From contig NZ_AKCI01000001.1 of the NCBI RefSeq assembly GCF_000269605.1, positions 1-64,000 on the forward strand: DNA of 64,000 nucleotides. The letters are read 5' to 3'. The notes beneath the pieces were generated by a model that was not told the origin of the DNA, ran no database searches, and saw only the letters and a program-made list of their open reading frames with translations. The translations under genes were made by a program, and so were the position numbers. The DNA comes from Scardovia wiggsiae F0424. Its GTDB lineage: Bacteria; Actinomycetota; Actinomycetes; Actinomycetales; Bifidobacteriaceae. Shown here piece by piece: positions 54,538 through 64,000 of the stretch. Position 1 is the first letter of the stretch. Every line of letters starts with the position of its first letter.

Positions 54538-56946
54538 CTAGTTCGGCGATGAAGGCTGGACAGGGGTTGTGGGCGAGGGGACGGCAGGATGCTCTCTGCC
54601 GGTATTCTGATTATTATTCCCGTTGCCGTTATCATTGCCGGAGTTTCCGCCGCCATTCCCATTATCACTGCCGCCTGAATTGTTACCGCCTGAATTATTG
54701 CCGTTACCGCTGCCGTTACCGCTCCCGCTCCCGCCGGAATTCTCGCCAGGGGATTTCCTGTCTCCGGGAGCTTCAGGTTCGTTGCCGTTTTTATTGACAT
54801 CGCTGTTGTCGGGGCTGGTATTCCCGCCGGCTTTACCGCCGTCGGATGCCGCTGCACCGCGTATACCCCACGTACCGTTAGGCCCGCCGATTTTCCCGGA
54901 ATCTGTGGCGCTCTCGAAGTTTTCATTAGCGGTATTGGCTAAAGCAGATTTCATATACTGCGTAAAAAGGTAGGTAGGGTAGCCGTGCCCGTATTCATAT
55001 CCGTTGAACGTAGGCAATTCTGCAGCAGACCCGTCGCTGGCCGGGCTCCATATAGCGTATGCCGTAACAACGGATGGCGTATAGCCGACGAATGCAGCTG
55101 CCTTGTTATCGTTCGCAGTGCCGGATTTGCCTGCAAGCGTTTTACCTATGCTGCGCGCGGAAGAGCCTGTCCCTGATGTGATAACACCGGTGAGGGCCTT
55201 GTTGAGCAGCGCCACGTCTTTAGGCTCAAATACCCGGTTCCCTGAGACTGAGGTCTGGTAAACAGTGCCCTGGCGGGAATCATTGACTTTATCCACAATA
55301 TGGATCGGCATCTGCTGTCCGCCGTTGGAGAACGTCGCATAAGCCTGGGTCAGTTCTTTCAGCGTTACCCCGTCAATGCCGAGTGTGTTATACGGTGATG
55401 TTGTGCTGATAGCCGAGGTTATCCCCGCAGATTTAGCAAGGATCGCTGTTGTTGCAGGGGTCACATCTTCATTCAGCTCCATAAAGACTGTGTTGACAGA
55501 GCTGGCGACCGCTTTGTACAGGGTTACATTCCCGTAGCTGGTGTCCCCGAAGTTCTTCACCGGAGTCTTCAGCCCTTTGAAGGTCCGCGGTGAGTTGCCG
55601 TTAAACTGTGTATCCAGGCTGCACTTTTTCTGTATAGCCCCGAGGAGGGTGAATGCTTTCATTGTGGACCCGGGTTCAAAAGTGGCCTGGGAAACATTGT
55701 TGAGCTGTTTTTTCAGATAGTCGTCGCCGGCATAAAGGGAGATGATCCCCCCGGTTCTTGAATTGACAGACAGCCCTCCTGCTTCTACAGAATTGGGGAC
55801 CTTATTGCGGGCTTTTGATTCCGCAACAGTCCGGTTCATGAGGTCCTGCCTGTTTTTATCAAGCGTAGTGATGATCTTGTATCCGCCTGCGGCAAGGTCG
55901 TCTGCAGTAAACCGTTTGGATTTGACCAGCTCATTGCGCACCATGGTCAGTATGTATCCGTTGGTCCCCTGGAAATCGTTGCTTGGAGTGTGTGCGGCAG
56001 TCTTGGGGACTGCTGATGCCTGTGCCGCCTGCTCTGCTGTAATATAGCGGTCTTCTTTCATAATACGTATTACGCGCCGGAAACGTTTAGCGGCAGATTC
56101 CGGTGATACTGCGGGGTCCCATGCAGAAGGCGCAGGGATTATACCTGCTATCAGTGCAGCTTCATCGAGGCTGAGGTCTTTGGCATCTTTGTTGAAATAA
56201 GCTTTTGCTGCGGCCTGTATGCCGTATGCACCCCGCCCAAAGTAGATGGTATTCATGTAATTGCACAGTACAGTATTCTTATCCTGGGTCTGTGCGATTT
56301 TCAAGGCGAGGAGCGCTTCCTTCACTTTCCCGAAATATGATTTGGTTTCGCCCAGATAGTACCGCTCGGCATACTGCTGTGTAATAGTGGACCCACCCTG
56401 GCGTGACCCGCTCGTTACATTGTGGAACAAAGCCCTTGCGATACCTTTGAGGTCTATCCCCGGGTCGCTCCAGAAAGAACGGTTTTCCGATGCGACTACG
56501 GCGTTTTTTACATAATCCGGCAGTGCTTTACAGCTGATTATTTCGCGGTTCTGACCTGAGAAACTGCCAATCGGCGTGGTGCCGTCGCTATAATACACAG
56601 TAGTTTTCTGCGCGAGCGCGACAGCTTCCGGGCTGGGTACCTCAGTAGCCGCGTAAGCAATGCCCAGGACAGCTGCGCCTGTTGCGAAAATAAGGGCTAT
56701 AGCAATGAGGAATTTCTTCCAGAGCCTCATTTTCGGTTTGCCGTTTTTCTTCAGCCGCCGTGCAGATGATGTACCGTTTTTCCCCGCTGGAGGCTTCCTT
56801 GTGCTGCGCGGCGTACCGGTATAAGAGTTGCGGAAGCTGTACGAACCGCTGCTGTGCATGCTCCGTGCCCCCCTTGTGCTGCGCGGACCGTGTGCACTGT
56901 TACCCCGTGTATTGTTTTGAGGGTTGCGCGGGCTATTTTCTGCCAT
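54538..56946 (-). CDS. Class A penicillin-binding protein (PBP1-like)
   Basis: Bifunctional peptidoglycan glycosyltransferase/transpeptidase, 802 residues from ATG 56946 (GGAGGAAAT ahead). Basic, Ser/Arg/Asn-rich cytoplasmic N-terminus; membrane helix about 80-103 (FLIAIALIFATGAAVLGIAY). The GT51 domain follows with ASENRSFWSDPGID and RQGGSTITQQYAERY. The transpeptidase has SXXK in EPGSTMKAFTL (near 428), SSVN near 490, and KSGTAND (near 610). The last 100 residues are an extracytoplasmic tail of Gly, Ser and Asn repeats. TATAAT on the minus strand (57012-57007) is a likely -10. Confidence 0.93.
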   Translation of the reverse strand: MAENSPRNPQNNTRGNSAHGPRSTRGARSMHSSGSYSFRNSYTGTPRSTRKPPAGKNGTSSARRLKKNGKPKMRLWKKFLIAIALIFATGAAVLGIAYAATEVPSPEAVALAQKTTVYYSDGTTPIGSFSGQNREIISCKALPDYVKNAVVASENRSFWSDPGIDLKGIARALFHNVTSGSRQGGSTITQQYAERYYLGETKSYFGKVKEALLALKIAQTQDKNTVLCNYMNTIYFGRGAYGIQAAAKAYFNKDAKDLSLDEAALIAGIIPAPSAWDPAVSPESAAKRFRRVIRIMKEDRYITAEQAAQASAVPKTAAHTPSNDFQGTNGYILTMVRNELVKSKRFTADDLAAGGYKIITTLDKNRQDLMNRTVAESKARNKVPNSVEAGGLSVNSRTGGIISLYAGDDYLKKQLNNVSQATFEPGSTMKAFTLLGAIQKKCSLDTQFNGNSPRTFKGLKTPVKNFGDTSYGNVTLYKAVASSVNTVFMELNEDVTPATTAILAKSAGITSAISTTSPYNTLGIDGVTLKELTQAYATFSNGGQQMPIHIVDKVNDSRQGTVYQTSVSGNRVFEPKDVALLNKALTGVITSGTGSSARSIGKTLAGKSGTANDNKAAAFVGYTPSVVTAYAIWSPASDGSAAELPTFNGYEYGHGYPTYLFTQYMKSALANTANENFESATDSGKIGGPNGTWGIRGAAASDGGKAGGNTSPDNSDVNKNGNEPEAPGDRKSPGENSGGSGSGNGSGNGNNSGGNNSGGSDNGNGGGNSGNDNGNGNNNQNTGREHPAVPSPTTPVQPSSPN

Positions 56947-57423
56947 ATTTCCTCCGTCTGTTTCTCTATAAACTGGTCGAAACACTGAAGCCTTGGATTA
57001 CTTATTATTATAGTGTCTAACAGGCTGTATCAGCGTGCCGGACACTGCTGTGCCGCCTGTCTCCGGGGCCTTGTAGCTGCATATCTGCAGGGCCGCATTG
57101 CTGGCTGCTGTCTGTGTATGTGTATGGCCTGTTTCCCTTCACTGGTCTATACCCTTTATGCTATACCATAATAATACAGCATCGCCCTTAAAAGATCAGG
57201 AAGACAGCAGTCCCGGCAGTACCCGGTCGAGGATGGGTGTGGAATGGTACATACATATATATACAGGCCAGGATATGCCGGGCAGAGTGCAAAAGGCTGC
57301 GCAGCCTGCGGGGCTGCCGTCACGGCGGGACACAGAAATATTCAGTTCCCTTCTCCGGTTTAGACAGTGAGGTATCCTGATGGGTGCGCGTCATTTGATG
57401 GCAGAATTTCTAAGGAGTTTTTG
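56947..57423. other. Divergent intergenic region, PBP and ino1
   Basis: 477 bases with promoters for both sides but no gene I can support. The AT-rich stretch 57150-57180 (with CATAATAATAC) is the likeliest ino1 promoter, giving a 5' leader of about 240 bases. Short frames here lack ribosome sites and family features. Confidence 0.4.
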
Positions 57424-58566
57424 ATGAGTATTCGCGTTGCGATTGCTGGTGTGGGCAATTGTGCTTCATCACTTGTGCAGGGTGTTGAATATTACAGGGA
57501 TGCAAAAGACGAGGATAAGATCCCTGGGATCATGCATCCGAATTTTGGCGGTTACCGTATCCGCGATATCGAGTTTGTTGCAGCATTCGATGTAGATGCT
57601 GACAAAGTAGGCAAGGACCTGAGCGAGGCGATCTTTGCTTCTGAGAATAATACTTACAAGTTCTCAGACGTCCCGGATATGGGTGTGGCTGTCCAGCGCG
57701 GCAAAACGCTTGACGGCCTGGGCGAGTACTACCGCCAGATGATCAGCGAATCATCTGAAGAACCGGTAGACGTAACCCAGGTTTTGCGTGACCGCAAGGT
57801 TGATATCCTTATCAGCTATCTGCCTGTCGGCTCCGAAGAGGCAGATAAGTACTATGCCCAGTGTGCTATGGATGCCCACTGCGGTTTTGTGAACTGTCTG
57901 CCTGTTTTCATTGCTTCTGACCCTGAGTGGGCTCAGAAATTCCGTGATGCCGGGGTGCCGATCGTCGGCGATGATATCAAAAGCCAGGTCGGGGCAACTA
58001 TTACCCATCGTGTTATGGCCCGCCTGTTTGAAGACCGTGGCGTCCGCCTTGACCGCACGTACCAGCTTAATGTCGGCGGCAATATGGACTTTATGAATAT
58101 GCTCCAGCGCAGCCGCCTGGAATCCAAGAAAGTGTCCAAGACCCGTGCAGTAACCTCGATCGTCCCGCATGAGATGGATCCCCATAACGTGCATATCGGG
58201 CCGTCTGATTATGTGGCGTGGCTGGATGACCGCAAGTTTGCTTTTGTCCGCCTCGAAGGGACGACATTCGGCAATGTCCCCCTGAGCCTTGAATACAAGC
58301 TTGAGGTGTGGGATTCCCCTAATTCAGCGGGCGTAGTCATTGATGCCCTGCGTTCCTGCAAGATCGCGCTTGACCGCGGCCTTGCCGGACCGATCCTTGC
58401 CCCGAGCTCGTACTTCATGAAGTCCCCTGCAGTCCAGCATGAGGACAATGAGGCACGCCAGCTTGTTGAATCTTTTATCAGTGGTGATGTAGAGGCTGAT
58501 GCCCAGCAGCTTGCTGATGATGTTTCTGCGGCCGGCAGGGCAGGCAAGGATGTGTGGCACGCATAA
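57424..58566 (+). CDS. ino1: Inositol-3-phosphate synthase
   Basis: 380 residues from ATG 57424 (AAGGAG ahead; the longer frame adds 19 unconserved residues). Converts glucose 6-phosphate to inositol 3-phosphate using NAD+. The N-terminal [20 protein letters not shown] (about 5-24) is the NAD loop. Later motifs are [16 protein letters not shown] (about 180-195), [14 protein letters not shown] (about 215-228) and the SVT-like [10 protein letters not shown]. The length and pattern match the short actinobacterial enzyme of Mycobacterium. The product can feed phosphatidylinositol-type lipids. Confidence 0.95.
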   Translation: MSIRVAIAGVGNCASSLVQGVEYYRDAKDEDKIPGIMHPNFGGYRIRDIEFVAAFDVDADKVGKDLSEAIFASENNTYKFSDVPDMGVAVQRGKTLDGLGEYYRQMISESSEEPVDVTQVLRDRKVDILISYLPVGSEEADKYYAQCAMDAHCGFVNCLPVFIASDPEWAQKFRDAGVPIVGDDIKSQVGATITHRVMARLFEDRGVRLDRTYQLNVGGNMDFMNMLQRSRLESKKVSKTRAVTSIVPHEMDPHNVHIGPSDYVAWLDDRKFAFVRLEGTTFGNVPLSLEYKLEVWDSPNSAGVVIDALRSCKIALDRGLAGPILAPSSYFMKSPAVQHEDNEARQLVESFISGDVEADAQQLADDVSAAGRAGKDVWHA

Positions 58567-58601
58567 AGCGTAATAACAGCTGAGGCTGTGGATAATAAGG
58601 A

Positions 58602-58647
58602 CCGCTTTCCTGCTTAAGGGTTTCCTGATGCGGGAAGGCGGTTTTTG
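58602..58647 (+). terminator. Terminator after ino1
   Basis: CCGCTTTCC (58603-58611) pairs with GGAAGGCGG (58633-58641, one G-U) and is followed by TTTTT. Intrinsic terminator. Confidence 0.8.
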
Positions 58648-58769
58648 CATCGTTTATGTTACTAAGGTTATGCTACAGTTATTCAGCCGCATAAAGGGCT
58701 GCTCAGAGCTGCGGCCGGCAGCCGCATGGAAAACGGCGGTGCGTACAATGTGTCGGGATAGGTGAAGTA

Positions 58770-60815
58770 ATGAGTTCCAATGGGTCTGAGGTAAAAGGGA
58801 TATCTGTGAAACAGCGTGCAGCAGATGCGGCGCGGCATGTATTCAGGCGCAGGAAAAATGACTGGGTAGCGTTTTATATCCTTGCTTTTATTGCTATCAA
58901 CATATATGCTGTCCTTAAAATGCAGACTGTTGCAGAGAGCAAGTTTTCCAATATCTGGAGGTTCTTCACCCAGATGTTCTCCGGCGGGAAGTTCCAGTTC
59001 CTTAATAATTTCCTCATCCTGTCGATTATCAGCTTCGCCCTGTGCTTCCTTATCAACCGCTTCTGGGTGGCAATGAGCTTATATGTTTCGCTTGTCGTCC
59101 TTATCGCAACGGTAGACAGGTTCAAAGTCCTTGTGCGCAATGAAGCTATCACTCCTGCGGACTTGAGCTTCGTTTCCGGCGGCACTGCCGGGGATGTCGC
59201 GTCGTTCATCCCTCCAGGGTCGGAATCTATTATCGTCAGGGCTGTCCTGACTATCGCGATCGCTATTATCCTCGGCGTGCTCCTTACGCGGTGGGACCGC
59301 CGTTCGCTCATCGTGCCCAGGAACAGGAGCCTGGGGATAATTTTCCGCATATTGCTTATTATCCTTCCGCTTGGTTTTGAAGCTGCTTTCATTTCTGCAA
59401 TGTCTACAACCGATTCATGGGCGAATAAAGCTTTGCTGGCGCTGTCTGACAAACCTTCCCTCTGGGATAATCTGACCGATTGCAAAAAGAATGGTACCGT
59501 AGTAGCTTTTGCCAGGAATATCAATCCAAAAATTATGACTGAGCCTGAGGGGTATTCTAAGGAAACGATGAAGGCGATAGCCGAGCGGTATTCAAAAGCT
59601 GCTCGGGAGATCAATTCTGAACGTACCCAGGACCTTAACAAGTCCACGGTGATCACGCTGCTGTCGGAATCGTTCTCCGACCCTACCCGGGCACCGGGGA
59701 TATCTTTGAACGAGGACCCTATGCCGTATATCCGCTCCCTTAAGAAGGAAACGACATCAGGGCTGATGCTGTCTTCCGGATATGGCGGAGGTACTGCGAA
59801 TATTGAATATATGGTCCTGACCGGGCTGTCGATGGCCAATTTCAGCCCATCGCTGACTTCGCCGTATCAGCAGCTCGTCCCCAAAGCATCATGGACCCCC
59901 ACATTCAACCAGGACTGGGAAAGTTCACAGAGTTATGCTTTCCACCCCTACAGCTCCGCAATGTATTCGCGCAGATCTAATTATGCAAAGTTCGGGTTTT
60001 CCCAGTTCTATACCCTTAACGGCCCGCAGTACCTGAAATATAAGAAGAAAATCGATAAGTCCAGATATGTTGCCGACTCGGAGCTGTATAAGGCTGCACT
60101 GGAGAAAATCAACGGTTCTGCAGACGCAAAGCCGCAGTTCATCCAGCTTGCGAGCATGCAGAACCATATGCCATATAACAACTGGTATAACAATAACCAG
60201 TTCAAGGCGCATACGACTGATGGCACCAAGCTCAGCAATAACAGGTTGAACAGCATCCAGACATATGCCAAAGGGATGAGCTATACGGATACTGCTACGA
60301 AGGAATTCCTTGCCAGACTTGACGCGATGGATAAGCCGATCACAGTTATCTTCTACGGCGACCATCTGCCGGGGATATACCCCAATGCCGCAAAGAGCAA
60401 AAAGAACACTATAGCTCTCCACGAGACGGATTATTTCATCTGGTCGAATAAAGCTTCCCGCCAGAATAATAAGCTGCCGGAAAAAGAAGCTGCATACACG
60501 TCTCCGAATTTCCTCATGGCTGAGGCTGCTGCGCAGATGAACGCCAGGGTGAGCCCGTACCTTGCTTTCCTGACACGCCTGCATACAGCTGTCCCCGCTA
60601 TGGAACCGCCGGTCGTCAACACTATCCAGGGGTGGAAGCGCATACCTGAAGGTGATGCGCTGTATCTGGATTCCAATGGCGAGCAGATAGATATCACTCA
60701 GGCGGATAAGGCTACCCGTCAGCTCCTTTCGGATTACCGACTTATCCAGTACGATATTACGGCAGGCAAACAGTACCTGAGGGATACCGGGTTCATGAAA
60801 TATCCGCAGGGATAA
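58770..60815 (+). CDS. LTA synthase family protein (phosphoglycerol transferase, sulfatase fold)
   Basis: 681 residues. Five hydrophobic helices in the first 210 residues, then an extracytoplasmic alkaline-phosphatase/sulfatase domain: STVITLLSESFSDPTR (about 291-306, metal Glu), SGYGGGTANIEYMVLTGLSM (about 335-354, with the Thr nucleophile in GGTAN), and FYGDHLPGIYP (about 528-538, metal Asp/His). Adds glycerol-phosphate or similar units to an envelope polymer. AGGTGAAG before the ATG. Next to ino1 and a PAP2 gene, in an envelope-lipid neighbourhood. Confidence 0.88.
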   Translation: MSSNGSEVKGISVKQRAADAARHVFRRRKNDWVAFYILAFIAINIYAVLKMQTVAESKFSNIWRFFTQMFSGGKFQFLNNFLILSIISFALCFLINRFWVAMSLYVSLVVLIATVDRFKVLVRNEAITPADLSFVSGGTAGDVASFIPPGSESIIVRAVLTIAIAIILGVLLTRWDRRSLIVPRNRSLGIIFRILLIILPLGFEAAFISAMSTTDSWANKALLALSDKPSLWDNLTDCKKNGTVVAFARNINPKIMTEPEGYSKETMKAIAERYSKAAREINSERTQDLNKSTVITLLSESFSDPTRAPGISLNEDPMPYIRSLKKETTSGLMLSSGYGGGTANIEYMVLTGLSMANFSPSLTSPYQQLVPKASWTPTFNQDWESSQSYAFHPYSSAMYSRRSNYAKFGFSQFYTLNGPQYLKYKKKIDKSRYVADSELYKAALEKINGSADAKPQFIQLASMQNHMPYNNWYNNNQFKAHTTDGTKLSNNRLNSIQTYAKGMSYTDTATKEFLARLDAMDKPITVIFYGDHLPGIYPNAAKSKKNTIALHETDYFIWSNKASRQNNKLPEKEAAYTSPNFLMAEAAAQMNARVSPYLAFLTRLHTAVPAMEPPVVNTIQGWKRIPEGDALYLDSNGEQIDITQADKATRQLLSDYRLIQYDITAGKQYLRDTGFMKYPQG

Positions 60816-60868
60816 TACGCTCCAGGGCTGCGGGATGCGGCACCGGGGGTGTTTTTCCCCTGCCCGTG

Positions 60869-60874
60869 TATAAT
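60869..60874 (+). promoter_or_regulatory. -10 element of the SRP RNA gene
   Basis: TATAAT at 60869-60874, seven bases before the mapped-by-pairing 5' end of SRP RNA. The -35 is not obvious. Confidence 0.6.
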
Positions 60875-60880
60875 TGTCAA

Positions 60881-60969
60881 TGCTCCTACGCGGCGCTATG
60901 CCACCCAATCCCCCCAGGGCAGGAATGCAGCAAGGGTAAGTGGCCTCTGGCGGGTGCGTAGGAGTTTTT
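60881..60969 (+). ncRNA. ffs: Signal recognition particle RNA, small bacterial type (4.5S)
   Basis: The ends pair (CTCCTACG 60883-60890 with CGTAGGAG 60957-60964). The apical domain contains the SRP signature GGCAGGAATGCAGCAAGGGT-type text (about 60918-60937), with symmetric and asymmetric loops flanking a GGAA-type tetraloop region. A T-run follows directly. It scaffolds Ffh for co-translational membrane targeting. Confidence 0.93.
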
Positions 60970-61077
60970 ACTATGATGGGCTGCATAAGCTATGATGGTT
61001 TTATATGCAGTATTGCGGGTTTCCCGGTAATGCGGTTCTGCTTCGGCTGGATAATACGGACGGTAAGGATACAGTGA

Positions 61078-62421
61078 ATGGTAAATAACGATCCAATGAT
61101 TGACAGGCCAGAAAACGGAAGCGGGCAGCCCCGTACCCCGGACTCAGGGCATGATGCCGCAGGGCAGTCAGGCGCAAGGCAGCCCGGCGCAGGGCAGATC
61201 AGTACTGCGCAGTTTGATGCAGGTCAGACAAGACCTATGCCTCAAGCCGGCGGGACGGATGCAATGCCTGTATCCGGCCAGGCCCAGGCTCCTGAGGAAT
61301 CCCCTGTACAGCCTACGCAGATGATGCCGGCTGTGCGGGATGTGCAGACAGCCCAGTTCCCTGCGGTCCCACCGGCTGCAGTACCGTCCGCTGAAATACC
61401 GCCGGCTGCCGTACCGCCATCCGCAGCAGATCCGTCCCAGCCTGGCGGGCAGAAAGGCTTTGACAGCATAATAGGGCCTACGCAGAGGGCTGAAGAACGC
61501 CTGCTGACGCATCCGCGGGCCTCGGCAATAGTGTGGTCAGCAATTTTGGGGCTTCTGTTCCTTGCCCTGGCAGCCGGTACATGGCTTGCCGGAGTGTGCA
61601 CCTACCGCGGCCAGAAATTTGATGACTGGGTGTGGCACAGGTTCCCCGAAACGTATATCCACGCCTCACTACTTAACCGCATATTTGCTAATTCCCATCT
61701 TGTTGTTTACGTATGTGCAGGTATTATCGCGCTTGCAGTACTGATTGCCCTTATCCGGAAAAGATGGTTCCTTCTCGTGCAGATAGCCGTGTCCGGCGGC
61801 CTGGTTTATGCACTGTCGCGCGGGCTTAAGATTATCCTTCCCCGGCCGGTTATCGATGCTTCCATCAGCAATCCGGCGAATTCCGCACCATCCGGGCATA
61901 CGGCGCTGGCGGCTGCCGCTGCGGTGATATTCGTGATATCCGTCCCCCGGGTACTGCGCGCGCTGTCATCACTCCTCGCTACAGTATTCGTCCTTCTTGT
62001 GGGCTTCAGCGTTATCGCAGATAAATGGCATCGCCCGACTGACGTTATTATGGCGGTATTCCTTGTAACCGGGCTGGCATTGCTTACTCTCGCTTTTACG
62101 CGCGGTACTGGCATGGACATGCCCGGCAGGCGGACGGCATCTGCCAGTATCCAGATATGTGCAACGGTTATGGTCACGGCGGGGGCCATGATGCTTGCCT
62201 ACGCAGCATACATGGTATGGCAGCTGTGGGATTATATCCTTTTCCAGCCGGTCGGCTTTACTGTACAGATAAATATTACGGCTATTTTTGCGATCTGCGG
62301 ATGTGCGCTGATATCTTTCGGTGTCCTGTCTGCACTGCGTCAGGCGACAGCTTCCCCGCTGTCCCGTGCGGGGATGGTAGGCGCGCCTCCGGCTCCACCG
62401 TCTTCGCCATGGTACAGATAA
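61078..62421 (+). CDS. PAP2-family phosphatase
   Basis: 447 residues. The first 145 are disordered and rich in Gln/Ala/Pro/Gly. Then come multiple helices with the PAP2 motifs: KIILPRP (about 257-263), PSGHTALAAA (about 271-280), and the final His/Asp in ADKWHRPTDVIM (about 317-328). Likely dephosphorylates undecaprenyl-PP or a phosphatidyl lipid on the outer face. Three further helices follow. It lies between SRP RNA and topA; the partner pathway is not shown by sequence. Confidence 0.85.
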   Translation: MVNNDPMIDRPENGSGQPRTPDSGHDAAGQSGARQPGAGQISTAQFDAGQTRPMPQAGGTDAMPVSGQAQAPEESPVQPTQMMPAVRDVQTAQFPAVPPAAVPSAEIPPAAVPPSAADPSQPGGQKGFDSIIGPTQRAEERLLTHPRASAIVWSAILGLLFLALAAGTWLAGVCTYRGQKFDDWVWHRFPETYIHASLLNRIFANSHLVVYVCAGIIALAVLIALIRKRWFLLVQIAVSGGLVYALSRGLKIILPRPVIDASISNPANSAPSGHTALAAAAAVIFVISVPRVLRALSSLLATVFVLLVGFSVIADKWHRPTDVIMAVFLVTGLALLTLAFTRGTGMDMPGRRTASASIQICATVMVTAGAMMLAYAAYMVWQLWDYILFQPVGFTVQINITAIFAICGCALISFGVLSALRQATASPLSRAGMVGAPPAPPSSPWYR

Positions 62422-62577
62422 GGCTATAGGAATAAGATAAAGCCAAGCGAACCGAGGCAGCCGGATTGTATGCCGGTTTGCGGGGTACCCCGGTACCTGT
62501 CACGCCGTTCTTGTCGATATATGTGTTATAGTACTTTTCAGTAAGTGTGGTGTTACAGTGCCGTGAAAGGGGTCTGG

Positions 62578-64000
62578 ATGGCAGGGAACAAGCTTGTGAT
62601 TGTGGAGTCGCCGACAAAAGCACGCAAAATTGGCGGGTATCTTGGCGACGGCTATACGGTTATGGCATCGGTGGGGCACATCCGGGACCTTGCACAGCCG
62701 TCTGAAGTCCCTGCAGCAGATAAGGAAAAATACGGCAAGTTTGGTGTAGATGTTGATGACGGGTTCCTGCCGTACTATGTTGTCGGCCAGGATAAGAAGA
62801 AGACAGTCACCCAGCTGCGCAAAGCCCTGAAAGATGCTGATGAATTATATCTGGCAACTGATGAGGACCGCGAGGGGGAGGCGATTGCCTGGCATCTGGT
62901 ACAGACCCTGAAGCCGAAAGTACCTGTTAAGCGTATGGTTTTCCATGAGATCACAAAGAGTGCCATTGAAGACTCGCTGGAAAAAACCCGTGATGTTGAT
63001 CTGAACATGGTTGATGCCCAGGAAACCAGAAGGGTGCTTGACCGCCTGTACGGCTATGAGTTGTCGCCTGTGCTGTGGCGCAAGGTCAAAACAGGACTTT
63101 CTGCGGGACGCGTGCAGTCTGTGGCTACGCGGCTGATAGTTGAGCGTGAGCGTGAGCGTATGGCGTTTGTCCGGACACCGTACTGGGATGTTATCGCTAC
63201 AGTGGCTGTAGGCAACGGTGTCGGCAGGGATTCTGAGGGGAATGCAGTGCCCGGCGATAATGCCGTTGATACGTCGTTCAATACGCGCCTGGTGTCATTA
63301 GGCGGGCGGCGTATTGCCGGGTCAAAAGATTTTGGCAGTGATGGGAAACCTTCGCAGGCAATGGCGAAGGATAATGCCATGGTATTAAGCGAGGCTGATG
63401 CGCAGCGCATTGCTGATGCTGTGCAGGGGCAGGATTTTACAGTTATATCTATGGAATCAAAGCCATACCGCCGCCGCCCTGTACCGCCGTTTACCACGTC
63501 AACTCTGCAGCAGGCTGCGGGCAACCGTCTCGGGATGTCATCGCGCAGCACTATGCGGGCTGCGCAGGGACTATATGAAAATGGGTATATCACATATATG
63601 CGTACGGATTCTGTCACATTATCGGGTGAAGCCATCCGTGCCGCCCGGCAGCAGGTCAGTGAAAAATGGGGGGACAAATACCTGTCGGAAAAGCCTAAGC
63701 AGTATGCTACAACTTCCGCCGGTGCCCAGGAGGCGCACGAGGCCATCCGCCCGTCAGGGGCACATTTCCGCAAGCCTGAGTCGCTTGAGGGGAAAGTGCC
63801 TGCGGAACAGCTGAAACTGTACCGCCTTATCTGGCAGCGTACCCTTGCTTCACAGATGGCTGATGCCACGGGGTCAACTGCCACAGTGAGGCTGAGTGCT
63901 GCTGCAGGGCTGGATGGGGAGGCTGTTTTTCAGGCTTCAGGAACAGTCATTGACTTCCTGGGGTTCCTGAGGGCTTATGGCGATGGCGGGCATAAAACAG
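62578..64000 (+). CDS. topA: DNA topoisomerase I (5' part, runs off the window)
   Basis: 474 codons are present, open to the end of the window. Toprim domain at the N-terminus: LVIVESPTKARKIGGYLG (about 6-23), TDEDREGEAIAWHL (about 94-107). VLDRLYGYELSPVLWRKV and AGRVQSVATRLIVERE follow, and the catalytic Tyr lies in YITYMRTDSVTLS (near 339). It relaxes negative supercoils. The start is ATG 62578 with AAAGGGG ahead. An actinobacterial insertion rich in Gly/Asp lies near 205-260. Confidence 0.95.
   Translation, partial: MAGNKLVIVESPTKARKIGGYLGDGYTVMASVGHIRDLAQPSEVPAADKEKYGKFGVDVDDGFLPYYVVGQDKKKTVTQLRKALKDADELYLATDEDREGEAIAWHLVQTLKPKVPVKRMVFHEITKSAIEDSLEKTRDVDLNMVDAQETRRVLDRLYGYELSPVLWRKVKTGLSAGRVQSVATRLIVERERERMAFVRTPYWDVIATVAVGNGVGRDSEGNAVPGDNAVDTSFNTRLVSLGGRRIAGSKDFGSDGKPSQAMAKDNAMVLSEADAQRIADAVQGQDFTVISMESKPYRRRPVPPFTTSTLQQAAGNRLGMSSRSTMRAAQGLYENGYITYMRTDSVTLSGEAIRAARQQVSEKWGDKYLSEKPKQYATTSAGAQEAHEAIRPSGAHFRKPESLEGKVPAEQLKLYRLIWQRTLASQMADATGSTATVRLSAAAGLDGEAVFQASGTVIDFLGFLRAYGDGGHKT

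Overview
The window looks like a chromosomal segment of a Bifidobacteriaceae-type actinobacterium. The support is mid/high-GC native genes, a dnaK-grpE-dnaJ-hspR operon under two HAIR operators, a ppk1/MutT1-type pair, a Tad pilus locus feeding into dnaX-recR-lysC-asd, an actinobacterial inositol-phosphate synthase, and a short SRP RNA. Scardovia-like oral bacteria fit best, because the one large foreign insert carries streptococcal and other Firmicutes-like DNA; this placement is inference.

Layout. 1-700: 3' end of 23S rRNA, 5S rRNA and terminator. 760-8000: MFS drug exporter, small membrane proteins, a FluC/CrcB fluoride-channel pair, an OatA-like acyltransferase, and a histidine phosphatase. 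8040-12570: heat-shock operon. 12850-20000: acetoin-type reductase, then a reverse-strand operon (ppk1, MutT1-like Nudix/phosphatase, a conserved unknown) and an M20 dipeptidase. 20030-20200: a candidate structured small RNA on the minus strand. 20370-25780: Tad pilus genes. 25790-31780: dnaX, recR, split aspartokinase, asd.

31771-45282 is a foreign island of about 13.5 kb. It is bracketed by a 16-bp direct repeat that overlaps the asd stop codon. Its left part is an ISL3-type insertion sequence whose middle has been replaced by the 3' end of a streptococcal purD, an ATP-grasp gene and an IS630 element. Its central part is a LysR-led cluster of flavodoxins, an esterase, a YqhD-like alcohol dehydrogenase, an SDR and two aldo-keto reductases, resembling a reductive aldehyde/electrophile detoxification module. 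The right part is a decayed IS1249-like element, a 60-bp copy of the ISL3 right end, and another SDR. Several genes here are visibly breaking down, each by an identifiable lesion.

45283-64000 returns to native DNA: a DkgA-type aldo-keto reductase, a DUF5701-like protein, an envelope-stress block (PspC protein, divergent sensor kinase and LuxR-type regulator, HtrA protease) convergent with a class A penicillin-binding protein, then inositol-3-phosphate synthase, an LtaS-like polymer synthase, SRP RNA, a PAP2 phosphatase and the start of topA.

The most interesting unannotated signals are: (i) a long palindromic element present twice (13807-13887 and 54139-54222), both times between convergent genes, with compensatory base changes between copies; (ii) the candidate small RNA at 20033-20200; (iii) a 12-bp stem closing a four-way junction at 14051-14134; and (iv) the island's chimeric ISL3::purD reading frame.
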